Source: Streptomyces panaciradicis (GTDB taxonomy: Bacteria > Actinomycetota > Actinomycetes > Streptomycetales > Streptomycetaceae). Taken from it: DNA of 64,000 nt. Both the position numbers and the translations under genes were made by a program. The stretch is taken from positions 103,425 through 167,424 of the forward strand of contig NZ_JAMGBF010000003.1 of assembly GCF_023516615.1 (NCBI RefSeq). Direction: 5' to 3'. This document shows positions 7,289 to 15,953 of this stretch, piece by piece (position 1 is the first letter of the stretch; every line of letters starts with the position of its first letter). Under the pieces are notes generated by a model. That model worked only from the letters and a program-made list of their open reading frames with translations, was not told where the DNA came from and made no database searches.

Positions 7289-9094
7289 ATGCCCTTGAAC
7301 CGGCGGAAGTTCCTGAAGAAGTCGGCCGCGACCGGAGCGGGGGTGGCCGTCGCGAGCGCGGTGGCGGCTCCGGCGGCGCAGGCGGCGCCCGAGACGCCGG
7401 GGAAGAGACCCGCCAAGCGGTACTCGCTCACCGTCATGGGCACCACCGACCTGCACGGGCACGTCTTCAACTGGGACTACTTCAAGGACGCGGAGTACAC
7501 CGACAAGGCCGGCAACGCGCAGGGCCTGGCCCGGATCTCGACGCTCGTGAACCGGTTGCGCGAGGAGAAGGGCCGCTGCAACACCCTCCTGCTGGACGCG
7601 GGCGACACCATCCAGGGCACCCCGCTGACGTACTACTACGCGAAGGTGGACCCGATCACCGCCGAGGGCGGCCCGGTGCACCCGATGGCGCAGGCCATGA
7701 ACGCGATCGGGTACGACGCGGCGGCCCTGGGCAACCACGAGTTCAACTACGGCATCGAGACCCTGCGGAAGTTCGAGGAGCAGCTGCGCTTCCCGCTGCT
7801 GGGGGCGAACGCGGTGGACGCAAAGACGCAGAAGCCCGCCTTCCCGCCGTACTTCATCAAGAAGTTCCGGGTGCCGGGGGCGCCTCCGGTGAAGGTGGCG
7901 GTGCTCGGTCTGACGAACCCGGGCATCGCGATCTGGGACAAGGCCTATGTGCAGGGCAAGCTCCAGTTCCCGGGCCTGGAGGAGCAGGCCGCCAAGTGGG
8001 TGCCGAAGCTTAAGTCGATGGGCGCGGACGTGGTGATCGTGTCCGCGCACAGCGGCTCGTCCGGCACGTCCTCCTACGGCGACCAGGTGCCGTACGTCGA
8101 GAACTCGGCCGCGCTGGTCGCGCAGCAGGTGCCCGACATCGACGCGATCCTGGTGGGCCACGCGCACGTGGAGATCCCGGAGCTGAAGGTCACCAACACC
8201 ACGACCGGCAAGCCGGTGGTGCTGTCGGAGCCGCTGGCGTTCGCGGAGCGGCTGTCGGTGTTCGACGTCGAGCTGGTCTTCGCCAAGGGCCGGTGGACCG
8301 TGGAGTCGGTGTCGTCGAAGGTGCTGAACTCCAACACGGTCGCCGACGACCCGAAGATCACCAAGCTGCTGGCGGACGAGCACGCGAAGGTCGTCGAGTA
8401 CGTCAACCAGGTCGTCGGCCGGGCGACCGAGACCCTGACGACGGTCGAGGCCCGCTACAAGGACGCACCGATCATCGACCTGATCACCAAGGTGCAGGAG
8501 GACGTGGTCAAGGCGGCGCTGGCGGGCACGCAGTACGCGGCGCTGCCGGTGATCGCCCAGGCCTCGCCGTTCTCGCGGACGTCCGAGATCCCGGCCGGCA
8601 ACGTCACCATCCGGGACCTGTCCTCCCTCTACGTGTACGACAACACGCTGGTCGCCAAGCTGCTGACGGGCGCCCAGCTCCGGGCCTACCTGGAGTACTC
8701 GGCGGAGTACTTCGTGCAGACGGCGCCGGACGCGGCCGTCGACGTGGAGAAGCTGACCAACGCGAACAACCGCCCGGACTACAACTACGACTACGTGTCG
8801 GGGCTGTCGTACGACATCGACATCGCCCAGCCGGCCGGTTCGCGGATCAAGAACCTCACGTTCGGCGGGGCCGCGCTGGACGACGCGCAGCAGTTCGTGT
8901 TCGCGGTCAACAACTACCGGGCCAACGGCGGCGGCGCCTTCCCCTATGTGGCGACCGCGCAGGAGCTGTGGTCGGAGTCGACGGAGATCCGTACGCGGAT
9001 CGCGGAGTGGGTGACGGCGAAGGGCGTGCTGGACCCGAAGGACTTCGCGTCGGTGGACTGGAAGCTGACGAGGAACGGCACGCCGGTCTTCTAG
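7289..9094 (+). CDS. Secreted 5'-nucleotidase / 2',3'-cyclic-nucleotide phosphodiesterase family protein (Tat-exported)
   Basis: A 601-residue extracytoplasmic phosphoesterase that likely removes phosphate from nucleotides or cyclic nucleotides for salvage. The N-terminus NRRKFLKK followed by a hydrophobic alanine-rich stretch and AQAAP is a textbook twin-arginine signal. The metallophosphatase domain carries TTDLHGH, DAGDTIQG, GNHEFNYG and GHAHVEIP, giving the two-metal site. The 5'-nucleotidase C-terminal domain follows from about residue 385, with FVFAVNNYRANGGGAF near the end. GAGGAG 8 bases before the ATG at 7289 supports this start. Its stop and the converging hydroxylase stop share the palindrome CTAG. 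No clear PHO box was found upstream. Confidence 0.93.
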   Translation: MPLNRRKFLKKSAATGAGVAVASAVAAPAAQAAPETPGKRPAKRYSLTVMGTTDLHGHVFNWDYFKDAEYTDKAGNAQGLARISTLVNRLREEKGRCNTLLLDAGDTIQGTPLTYYYAKVDPITAEGGPVHPMAQAMNAIGYDAAALGNHEFNYGIETLRKFEEQLRFPLLGANAVDAKTQKPAFPPYFIKKFRVPGAPPVKVAVLGLTNPGIAIWDKAYVQGKLQFPGLEEQAAKWVPKLKSMGADVVIVSAHSGSSGTSSYGDQVPYVENSAALVAQQVPDIDAILVGHAHVEIPELKVTNTTTGKPVVLSEPLAFAERLSVFDVELVFAKGRWTVESVSSKVLNSNTVADDPKITKLLADEHAKVVEYVNQVVGRATETLTTVEARYKDAPIIDLITKVQEDVVKAALAGTQYAALPVIAQASPFSRTSEIPAGNVTIRDLSSLYVYDNTLVAKLLTGAQLRAYLEYSAEYFVQTAPDAAVDVEKLTNANNRPDYNYDYVSGLSYDIDIAQPAGSRIKNLTFGGAALDDAQQFVFAVNNYRANGGGAFPYVATAQELWSESTEIRTRIAEWVTAKGVLDPKDFASVDWKLTRNGTPVF

Positions 9095-10551
9095 ATCGTC
9101 GTCCGGAAGCTCTCCTGCCGGCCGTCCACCAGCGGGGTGAGGACCTGCGCCTGTCGTGCCTGGGGCACGACGGGCGTGGGCGGCCGCTGTTCGTCGAGTC
9201 CGAAGGTGGTGAAGGCGGTTCGCCCGGGCAGCGGGTAGACGTCCTCGCCGCTCAGGGTGTTGAGGATGGCGGCGCTGCGCCAGGCGGCGAGACCCAGGTC
9301 GGGGGTGCCGACGCCGTGGGTGTGGCGTCCGGCGTTCTGGACGTACACCGAGCCGGTGACGGAGGGGTCGCAGACCAGGCGGAAGGACTCGTCGACCCGG
9401 GGGCGGTCGCGGCTGTCGCGGCGCAGGTAGGGGTCGAGGCCGGCGAGCATGCGGTCGAGGGGGCGTTCGCGGTAGCCGGTGGCGAGGACGACGGCGTCGG
9501 TGGTGAGGCGGGACCGCGTGTTCTGCTGGGTGTGCTCCAGGTGGAGTTCGACCTTGGTCGTCGCGATCCGGCCCGCCGTGCGGACGCGGACGCCGGGGGT
9601 GAGGACGGCGTCGGGCCAGCCGCCGTGCAGGGTGCGGCGGTAGAGCTCGTCGTGGATGGCGGCGAGGGTGCCGGCGTCGATGCCCTTGTGCAGCTGCCAC
9701 TGGGTGGTGACGAGGCGGTCGCGGACGCCCTCGGGCAGGGCGTGGAAGTAGCTGGTGTAGTCGGGCGTGAAGTGTTCGAGGCCGAGCTTGGAGTACTCCA
9801 TCGGCGCGAAGGCCTCGGTGCGGCCGAGCCAGTGCAGCCGTTCGCGGCCCGCGGGGCGGGTGCGCAGCAGGTCGAGGAAGATCTCGGCGCCGGACTGGCC
9901 CGCGCCGATCACCGTGACGTGGCCGGCGGCGAGGATCGTGTCGCGGTGGGCGAGGTAGTCGGCGGCGTGGAACACCGGGACGGCCGGCGCCTCGACGAGC
10001 GGCCGGAGCGGGTCGGGCACGTACGGTTCGGTGCCGATGCCCAGGACGACGTTGCGCGTGTAGGTGCGGCCGAGGGCCTCGGCCTCCCCGTCGCTGTCGA
10101 GCTGGGTGAAGTCGACCTCGAACAGGTCGCGTTCGGGGTTCCAGCGGACGGCGTCGACCTGGTGGCCGAAGCGCAGGCCGGGCAGCCGGTCGCTGACCCA
10201 GCGGCAGTAGGCGTCGTACTCGGCGCGCTGGATGTGGAAGCGCTCGGCGAAGTAGAAGGGGAACAGACGGCCGCGGTCCCTGAGGTAGTTGAGGAACGTC
10301 CACGGGCTGGTGGGGTCGGCGAGGGTCACCAGGTCGGCGAGGAAGGGGACCTGGATGCGGGCGCCGTCGATGAGCAGTCCCGGGTGCCAGTCGAAGGCGG
10401 GGCGCTGGTCGTAGAAGACCGCGTCGAGCCCGGTCAGGGGGTCGGCGAGGGCGGCCAGGGAGAGGTTGAAGGGGCCGATGCCGATGCCGACCAGGTCGCG
10501 GGGGGCGTCGGGCTCGTGGTGCGGGGGGTGGGGGTTGGGGGCGGTGCTCAT
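9091..10551 (-). CDS. Lysine/ornithine N-hydroxylase (DesB/IucD-like flavin monooxygenase)
   Basis: An FAD- and NADPH-dependent monooxygenase, 486 residues, of the family that hydroxylates the side-chain amine of lysine, ornithine or cadaverine/putrescine during siderophore assembly. The FAD motif is GIGIGPFNLSLAAL near residue 22, the NADPH motif VIGAGQSGAEIFLDLL near 215, and the family ATGYRERPLD motif follows. The block IQVPFLADLVTLADPTSPWTFLNYL is strongly typical. It overlaps the upstream decarboxylase gene by 4 bases, so they are translated together: decarboxylation followed by N-hydroxylation, as in DesA-DesB. No acyltransferase or IucA/IucC-type synthetase (DesC, DesD) is nearby, so the final product is unclear. 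Confidence 0.9.
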   Translation of the reverse strand: MSTAPNPHPPHHEPDAPRDLVGIGIGPFNLSLAALADPLTGLDAVFYDQRPAFDWHPGLLIDGARIQVPFLADLVTLADPTSPWTFLNYLRDRGRLFPFYFAERFHIQRAEYDAYCRWVSDRLPGLRFGHQVDAVRWNPERDLFEVDFTQLDSDGEAEALGRTYTRNVVLGIGTEPYVPDPLRPLVEAPAVPVFHAADYLAHRDTILAAGHVTVIGAGQSGAEIFLDLLRTRPAGRERLHWLGRTEAFAPMEYSKLGLEHFTPDYTSYFHALPEGVRDRLVTTQWQLHKGIDAGTLAAIHDELYRRTLHGGWPDAVLTPGVRVRTAGRIATTKVELHLEHTQQNTRSRLTTDAVVLATGYRERPLDRMLAGLDPYLRRDSRDRPRVDESFRLVCDPSVTGSVYVQNAGRHTHGVGTPDLGLAAWRSAAILNTLSGEDVYPLPGRTAFTTFGLDEQRPPTPVVPQARQAQVLTPLVDGRQESFRTTI

Positions 10552-11981
10552 CGGGGGGTGTTTCCTTCCACGAGGTCCTGCGCGCGTTCTGGGCGTGCTT
10601 CTCCTGCTCGGAGGGCTTCCGCGACGGCCGTGAGCAGGGTGGTCAGGTCGGCCGGTCGGGTGTGGGGGTTGAGGAACGTCGCCTTGAGCCAGAGGCGGCC
10701 GTCGAGGCGGGCCCGGCCGAGGACGGCGCGGCCCCGTTCGAGGAGGTGCCTGCGGACGGCCGCCACCGTGTCGTCGGGGGCCTGGGCGGGCCGGAAGAGG
10801 ACCGTGCTGATGGTGGGGCGGTCGTAGAGCTCGAAGCCGGGTTCGCGGTGGACGAGCTCCGCGAACTCCTGGGCGAGCGCGCAGACTTGGTCGACCAGGG
10901 CGCCGAGGCCGGTGCGCCCGAGAGCCTTGAGGGTGACGGCGGTCTTCAGCACGTCCGGGCGGCGGGAGGTGCGCAGGGAGCGGCCGAGGAGGTCGGGAAG
11001 GCCCGCCTCGGTGTCGTCGGGGGCGTTGAGGTAGTCGGCGCGCTGGCGCAGGGCGTCGAGGTCGCGGGCGTCACGGACGGCGAGGAAGCCGGCGGGGACC
11101 GGCTGCCAGCCGATTTTGTGCAGGTCGAGGGTGACGGTGTGGGCGTCCGCCAGGCCGGTGAGCAGGTCGCGGTGGCGGGCGCTGAACAGCAGGCCCCCGC
11201 CGTAGGCGGCGTCGACGTGCAGCCGGGCGTGGTGTGCCCGGCACAGGGCCGCGATCTCGGGCAGCGGGTCGATGAGGCCGGCGTCGGTGGTGCCCGCGGT
11301 GCCGGCGACGAGCCACGGTCCGGGGACGGTGGTGAGGGCCTCGTCCAGGGCGGCCGGGTCGAGGGTGCCGGCCGGGGCGGGCACGATCACCGGCTCGGGC
11401 AGGCCGAGCAGCCGGGCGGCACGGGGCAGCGAGTGGTGGGCGTCGGCCCCGCAGACGAGGCGGACCCCGGCGCCGAGGGTCTCTCGGGCGAGGAGCAGGG
11501 CGAGCTGGTTGGACTCGGTGCCGCCGGTGGTGACCAGGGCGTCGGCGCCCTCCGCCCGGCGCGTTGCCGGATAGACCTCCCTCGCCAGTGCCCGGGTCAC
11601 GAGGGCTTCCAGTTCCGAGGCGGCCGGCGCCTGGTCCCAGGAGTCCAGGGACGGGTTGAGCGCGCTGGCGGCGAGGTCGGCGGCGACGGCCACGGCGAGC
11701 GGCGGACAGTGCAGGTGGCCGGCGCACAGGGGGTCGGCCGGGTCGGCGGCGCCCGCAGCGAGGGCGTGCACGAGGGTGCGCAGGGCGTCCGGGTCGCCGT
11801 CGTGCGGCAGTACGTCGCCCACGGCGGCCCGCGTCCGCGCGGCGACGGCGTCGGGTCCTCCGGCGGGCAACGGGCCACCGCGTTCCCGTGTGCCGAGGGC
11901 GAGGGCGTCGAGCACGGTCGCGAGCAGGGGGCGCAGGGCGTTCGGGCCGGCCGGGCCCGAGGCGAGGCTCGGTGTGCTCAT
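10548..11981 (-). CDS. PLP-dependent amino acid decarboxylase (DesA / group II decarboxylase family)
   Basis: A cytoplasmic decarboxylase of 477 residues, the size of DesA-like lysine decarboxylases. PLP-fold motifs are visible: TGGTESNQLALLLAR, the cofactor-binding Asp in HVDAAYGG, and the Schiff-base Lys in TLDLHKIGWQPVPAG. By context it probably makes a diamine such as cadaverine for the co-encoded N-hydroxylase. Related enzymes use lysine, ornithine, 2,4-diaminobutyrate or glutamate, so the substrate is inferred. GGAGG lies 5 bases upstream of the ATG at 11981; the longer frame to 12140 has no such site. No convincing DmdR/IdeR iron box was seen in 11982-12167, although siderophore genes usually have one. 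Confidence 0.9.
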   Translation of the reverse strand: MSTPSLASGPAGPNALRPLLATVLDALALGTRERGGPLPAGGPDAVAARTRAAVGDVLPHDGDPDALRTLVHALAAGAADPADPLCAGHLHCPPLAVAVAADLAASALNPSLDSWDQAPAASELEALVTRALAREVYPATRRAEGADALVTTGGTESNQLALLLARETLGAGVRLVCGADAHHSLPRAARLLGLPEPVIVPAPAGTLDPAALDEALTTVPGPWLVAGTAGTTDAGLIDPLPEIAALCRAHHARLHVDAAYGGGLLFSARHRDLLTGLADAHTVTLDLHKIGWQPVPAGFLAVRDARDLDALRQRADYLNAPDDTEAGLPDLLGRSLRTSRRPDVLKTAVTLKALGRTGLGALVDQVCALAQEFAELVHREPGFELYDRPTISTVLFRPAQAPDDTVAAVRRHLLERGRAVLGRARLDGRLWLKATFLNPHTRPADLTTLLTAVAEALRAGEARPERAQDLVEGNTPR

Positions 11982-12167
11982 GGGTTCCTCCGGGGCGCGC
12001 GAGCAGAGGGAGTTCCAGCTTGTACGCGGATGGGCGCGCGTGCCCGAAAAGTTCAACGATCGGAACCCGAAAGGGGGTACTGCCGTGCGGGGAAAACGTG
12101 TCGGGGCCGTCGCGGCCCGTCGCGACGGCGACGGGCGCAACGGCCCCGGCTTCTTGGACCTCTGCCC

Positions 12168-14654
12168 CTAGCCCTCCCTCACCCGCAGCGCGCGGCGCAG
12201 GTCGTCGAGTTGGTCGACGAGCTTGCGGCGCAGGGCCGGGAGGAGGTCGGCGTCGCGCAGGCACGCCTCGCCCAGGCGCAGCGTCTCCGCGTCGACGGCG
12301 TGCACCGGGAAGGCCGAGCGGCCGGCGGCGTCGGCGATGGCCGGGCCGCGGCGGGCGGAGACGGCGACGGCGTCCTCGTAGTAGCGGGCCACGTACGGGC
12401 CGACCAGGTCGGCCTGTTCGGGCTGCCAGAAGCCCTGGGCGGTGGCGATGAAGAGGTAGTTGGACAGGTCGTCGCTGCCGAACATGGCCTCCCACGCCTT
12501 GGCCTTGCCCGCCTCGTCCGGCAGGGCGGCCCGGCAGCGGGCGGCGCCCTCCTGGCCGGTGGCCGACAGGTCGCGGTCGAGTTCGGTGGCGATCTCCGCC
12601 TCGTCGACGGCGCCGAGCACGGCGAGCCGGGCCAGGACCCGCCAGCGCAGCTCGGGGTCGAGTTCCGGGCCGCCGGGGACGGTGCCGTCGGCGAGCCAGG
12701 CGGCGATCGTGTCGGGCTGGGCGGCGACGTCGATGAAGTGGCGCACGGCGATCAGGCGCAGGCCGGGGTTGTCGCCGTCCTCGGTGCGGCGGATCAGGTC
12801 GCGGCACAGGGAGGAGAGGGTGGCCAGGGCGGCGGGGCGGCCCTCGGGGGCGATGTAGCGGCCGGCGACCTGGGCGGTGGCGAAGGCGAGGACGCCCTGG
12901 ACGAGGGCGAGGTCGGTCTCGTGCGGGAGGTGGGCGCGGGCCGTCTCCAGGTAGGCGGCGGGCGCCAGTTCGCCGTCGCGGACGCTGTCGCGCAGGGCGT
13001 TCCAGACGACCGCGCGGGTGAGCGGGTCGGGCAGGCCGCACAGGTTGGCCCGCACCGTCTCGAAGGACTCCGCGTCGAAGCGGATCTTGGCGTAGGTGAG
13101 GTCGCCGTCGTTGATCACGAGCAGGGCGGGGCGCTTGCCGAGGGGGTGGGACCCGGTCTGGGGGACGTCGAGGTCGAGGCGCCGGCGCAGCACGAGGTGG
13201 CGGCTCTCGTCGGCGACGTCCTGGTCGTAGAGGCCGACGGCGACGCGGTGCGGGCGGCTGCCGGTGTGCTCGATCCGAAGGGCGTACGTGCCCTCGTCGG
13301 CGCGGGTCACCACCGGCCTGAGGGTGTCGACGCCGGTGGTGCGCAGCCAGGCGTCGGCCCAGGCGTGGACGTCGCGCTCGGTGGCGGAGGCGAGGGAGTC
13401 GATGAAGTCGGCGAGGCCGGCGTTGGCGAAGCGGTGGCGGGCGAAGTGGGTGTTGATGCCGGCCAGGAAGTCCTTCTCGCCGAGCCAGGCGACGAGCTGG
13501 CGCAGCGCGGAGGCGCCCTTGGCGTAGGAGATGCCGTCGAAGTTGAGCAGGGCGGAGGCCGTGTCGTCGACGTTCTCGGGGGCGACGGGGTGGGTGGAGG
13601 GGCGCTGGTCGGCGTCGTAGCCCCAGGCCTTGCGGGCGACGCCGAAGTCGGTCCAGGTGTCGGTGAAGCGGGTGGCCTCGGTGAGGGTCTGGTAGCCCAT
13701 GTACTCGGCGAAGGACTCGTTCAGCCAGATGTCGTCCCACCAGCGCAGGGTGACCAGGTCGCCGAACCACATGTGGGCCATCTCGTGGGCGACGACCATG
13801 GCGCGGGTCTGCCGCTCGGTGTCGGTGACGGCGGAGCGGTAGACGAACTCGTCGCGGAAGGTGACCAGGCCCGGGTTCTCCATGGCGCCGGCGTTGAACT
13901 CGGGGACGAACGCCTGGTCGTAGGAGTCGAAGGGGTAGGGCTCCTCGAACTTCTCGTGGTAGCGGTCGAAGCACTGCCGGGTGATCTCGAACAGCTCGTC
14001 GGCGTCCGGGTCCAGGTAGGGGGCGAGCGAGCGGCGGCAGTGCAGGCCGAAGGGCAGCCCGCGGTGCTCGGTGCGCACGGAGTGCCAGGGGCCGGCGGCG
14101 ACGGCGACGAGGTAGGTGGAGATCAGGGGCGTGGGAGCGGCCTGCCAGCGGCCGTCGTCGAGGCGCTCGGTGATGCCGTTGGCGAGGACCGTCCAGCCGT
14201 CGGGGGCCGTCACGGTCAGTTCGAAGACGGACTTCAGGTCGGGCTGGTCGAAGGCGGTGAAGACGCGCTGGACGTCGTCCAGGAACAGCTGGGTGTAGAC
14301 GTAGGTCTCGCCGTCGGTGGGGTCGGTGAAGCGGTGCATGCCCTCGCCGGTGCGGGAGTAGCGCATGGCGGCCTCGACGCGCAGCTCGTGCTCGCCCGCC
14401 GTGAGGTTCTCCAGGGGCAGGCGGTTGCCGTCGAGGCTCGCCGGGTCCAGGGGCAGGCCGTCGAGGGTGGCGGCGCGCAGCTCGGCGGGCTTGAGCTCGA
14501 CGAAGGTGGTGGCGTCCGTGCGGGCGCTGAAGCGGATGACGGTGCGGGAGTCGAAGGTCTCGTCGCCGGTGGTCAGATCGAGCTCGATCGAGTAGCGGTG
14601 GACGTCGAGGAGCCTGGCACGGGTCTGCGCTTCGTCGCGCGTCAGTACGGACAT
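12168..14654 (-). CDS. pepN: Aminopeptidase N (M1 zinc metallopeptidase)
   Basis: An 828-residue cytoplasmic aminopeptidase that trims N-terminal residues from peptides. The exopeptidase motif GAMEN is at residues 256-260, the zinc site HEMAH at 290-294, and the third ligand Glu in WLNESFAEY at about 313. The C-terminal half is the helical ERAP1-like domain (ending LPALRRKLVDQLDDLRRALRVREG) of actinobacterial PepN. The ATG at 14654 starts the conserved MSVLTRDEAQTRARLLDV; the in-frame extension beyond it overlaps the next gene and is rejected. The ribosome-binding site is weak. A receiver-only response regulator lies 56 bases upstream on the same strand. Confidence 0.96.
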   Translation of the reverse strand: MSVLTRDEAQTRARLLDVHRYSIELDLTTGDETFDSRTVIRFSARTDATTFVELKPAELRAATLDGLPLDPASLDGNRLPLENLTAGEHELRVEAAMRYSRTGEGMHRFTDPTDGETYVYTQLFLDDVQRVFTAFDQPDLKSVFELTVTAPDGWTVLANGITERLDDGRWQAAPTPLISTYLVAVAAGPWHSVRTEHRGLPFGLHCRRSLAPYLDPDADELFEITRQCFDRYHEKFEEPYPFDSYDQAFVPEFNAGAMENPGLVTFRDEFVYRSAVTDTERQTRAMVVAHEMAHMWFGDLVTLRWWDDIWLNESFAEYMGYQTLTEATRFTDTWTDFGVARKAWGYDADQRPSTHPVAPENVDDTASALLNFDGISYAKGASALRQLVAWLGEKDFLAGINTHFARHRFANAGLADFIDSLASATERDVHAWADAWLRTTGVDTLRPVVTRADEGTYALRIEHTGSRPHRVAVGLYDQDVADESRHLVLRRRLDLDVPQTGSHPLGKRPALLVINDGDLTYAKIRFDAESFETVRANLCGLPDPLTRAVVWNALRDSVRDGELAPAAYLETARAHLPHETDLALVQGVLAFATAQVAGRYIAPEGRPAALATLSSLCRDLIRRTEDGDNPGLRLIAVRHFIDVAAQPDTIAAWLADGTVPGGPELDPELRWRVLARLAVLGAVDEAEIATELDRDLSATGQEGAARCRAALPDEAGKAKAWEAMFGSDDLSNYLFIATAQGFWQPEQADLVGPYVARYYEDAVAVSARRGPAIADAAGRSAFPVHAVDAETLRLGEACLRDADLLPALRRKLVDQLDDLRRALRVREG

Positions 14655-14710
14655 GCGGGTAATGCTGCCCGATGCCGCTGACAGGGCACAGAGGCGGATC
14701 GGTACGCGGC

Positions 14711-15268
14711 CTATGTCCGGTCCTGCTCGAGCTCCCCGTCGTGCGCCTCGGACGCCCGCTGCGGGGGCACCCGGGGGTCCGGGTGGGGCAGGGCGGCGCG
14801 GGGGCCGGGCTCGTCCGTTCCGGCGGCGCCGGGATGCTCCTTGACCAGGGCGCGCAGTTCCCGGATCTCCTGTTCCAGGGCGAGCTGGCGGCGGCGGGCG
14901 TCGTAGAGGTAGCGGACCTTGGTGCGCAGGACCCACGGGTCCACGGGTTTCATGACGAGGTCGGCGACCCCGAGGCCGAAGGCGGCGGAGGTCAGTTCGT
15001 GGTCGGAGCCGAAGCCGGTGACCAGGACGACCGGGATGTGCTGGGTCTGTTCCACGCGGCGCATGTAGCGCACCACCTCCAGGCCGCCGACCCGGGGCAT
15101 GCGGACGTCGAGGACGAGGAGGCCGACCTGCCCGCGGAGCACCTGCTTGAGGGCCTCGTCGCCGCTGGTGGCGCGGCCCAGCTGGTAGCCCAGCGGGGCC
15201 AGGGCGCTCTCCAGCGCGTACAGCGTGTCCTCGTGGTCGTCGACGATGAGGATCTTGGCATCCGGCAT
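14711..15268 (-). CDS. Receiver-domain response regulator without DNA-binding domain
   Basis: A 185-residue protein with a complete receiver domain (residues about 5-120): acidic residues in LIVDDHED, phospho-acceptor Asp54 in LVLDVRMP, Thr in VVLVTGFG and Lys in VMKPVDP. After it come a short helical stretch (RRRQLALEQEIRELRALVKEH) and a proline-rich, apparently disordered tail. No output domain is recognisable, so it may act through protein partners or as part of a phosphorelay. A sensor kinase is not encoded nearby. The ATG at 15268 has GGAGGG about 11 bases upstream. Confidence 0.88.
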   Translation of the reverse strand: MPDAKILIVDDHEDTLYALESALAPLGYQLGRATSGDEALKQVLRGQVGLLVLDVRMPRVGGLEVVRYMRRVEQTQHIPVVLVTGFGSDHELTSAAFGLGVADLVMKPVDPWVLRTKVRYLYDARRRQLALEQEIRELRALVKEHPGAAGTDEPGPRAALPHPDPRVPPQRASEAHDGELEQDRT

Positions 15269-15315
15269 GGCCCGACGTCCCTCCCGCGTGGGACAACCAG
15301 CTTATGACCGAACCA

Positions 15316-15336
15316 CTGACGGGGCGTGTCCGTCAG
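15316..15336. terminator. Short hairpin between the response regulator and chorismate mutase genes
   Basis: CTGACGG pairs with CCGTCAG around a 7-base loop, and the adjoining CGTCAGCTGACG (15331-15342) is itself palindromic. It lies downstream of the chorismate mutase gene on the minus strand and upstream of the response regulator. A weak terminator is likely, but an operator cannot be excluded. Confidence 0.4.
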
Positions 15337-15409
15337 CTGACGAGCAGTGCACAGCGCAGCATGCTCCCCGGCGCCCGCCCTGTCACCTCATTTGCCGCAT
15401 CAGCCGAGG

Positions 15410-15760
15410 TCAATTCGCCGTTTTCGCGCTGCCGTTGACGGCGTCCTCCGCGATGCGCTCGTGGTGGCGGATGACCTCGGCGATGATGAAGTTCAGGAAC
15501 TTCTCAGCGAACGCCGGGTCGAGCTTGGCGCTTTCGGCGAGGCCCCGCAGGCGCTCGATCTGGCGGGCCTCGCGGGCCGGGTCGGCGGGCGGCAGGTGGT
15601 GGGCGGCCTTGAGGTGGCCGACCTGCTGGGTGGCCTTGAAGCGTTCGGCGAGCATGTGCACGACGGCCGCGTCGATGTTGTCGATGCTGTCGCGCAGCCG
15701 GGCCAGTTCGGCGAGGACGGCCGGGTCGACGCCGCCGGCCGCGTTGTTGCTGGTGGTCAT
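15410..15760 (-). CDS. Chorismate mutase, AroQ class
   Basis: A 116-residue all-helical enzyme that converts chorismate to prephenate for phenylalanine and tyrosine synthesis. The pattern LARLRDSIDNIDAAVVHMLAERFKATQQVGHLKAAHHLPPADPAREARQIERL is the AroQ helix H1 plus active-site Arg/Lys region. It lacks a signal peptide, unlike secreted AroQ-gamma enzymes, and is not fused to DAHP synthase or prephenate dehydratase. Stand-alone actinobacterial enzymes of this size often need complex formation with DAHP synthase for full activity; that is family knowledge and not visible here. ATG at 15760. Confidence 0.9.
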   Translation of the reverse strand: MTTSNNAAGGVDPAVLAELARLRDSIDNIDAAVVHMLAERFKATQQVGHLKAAHHLPPADPAREARQIERLRGLAESAKLDPAFAEKFLNFIIAEVIRHHERIAEDAVNGSAKTAN

Positions 15761-15953
15761 GGGCGCACAGCCTACGGGGCGGGGGCGGGCTCGATCATGG
15801 GCGGATCGTCGGGATCGGGCACCCGGCCGCTCAGGCCGCCGGGGACGGCGCGGTACGGCCGCGCCCGGTCCCGCCGCCGGGAACCCGGCCAGCGAAAATC
15901 CGCTCTCCTGCCCGTAGAGTGGAATCGGGTTCAGGGCGTCTTGGGGGTCAGGC

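Noticed and set aside
9091..9094. Shared CTAG stop of two converging genes
   Set aside because: A neat overlap but common in dense genomes and with no functional implication.
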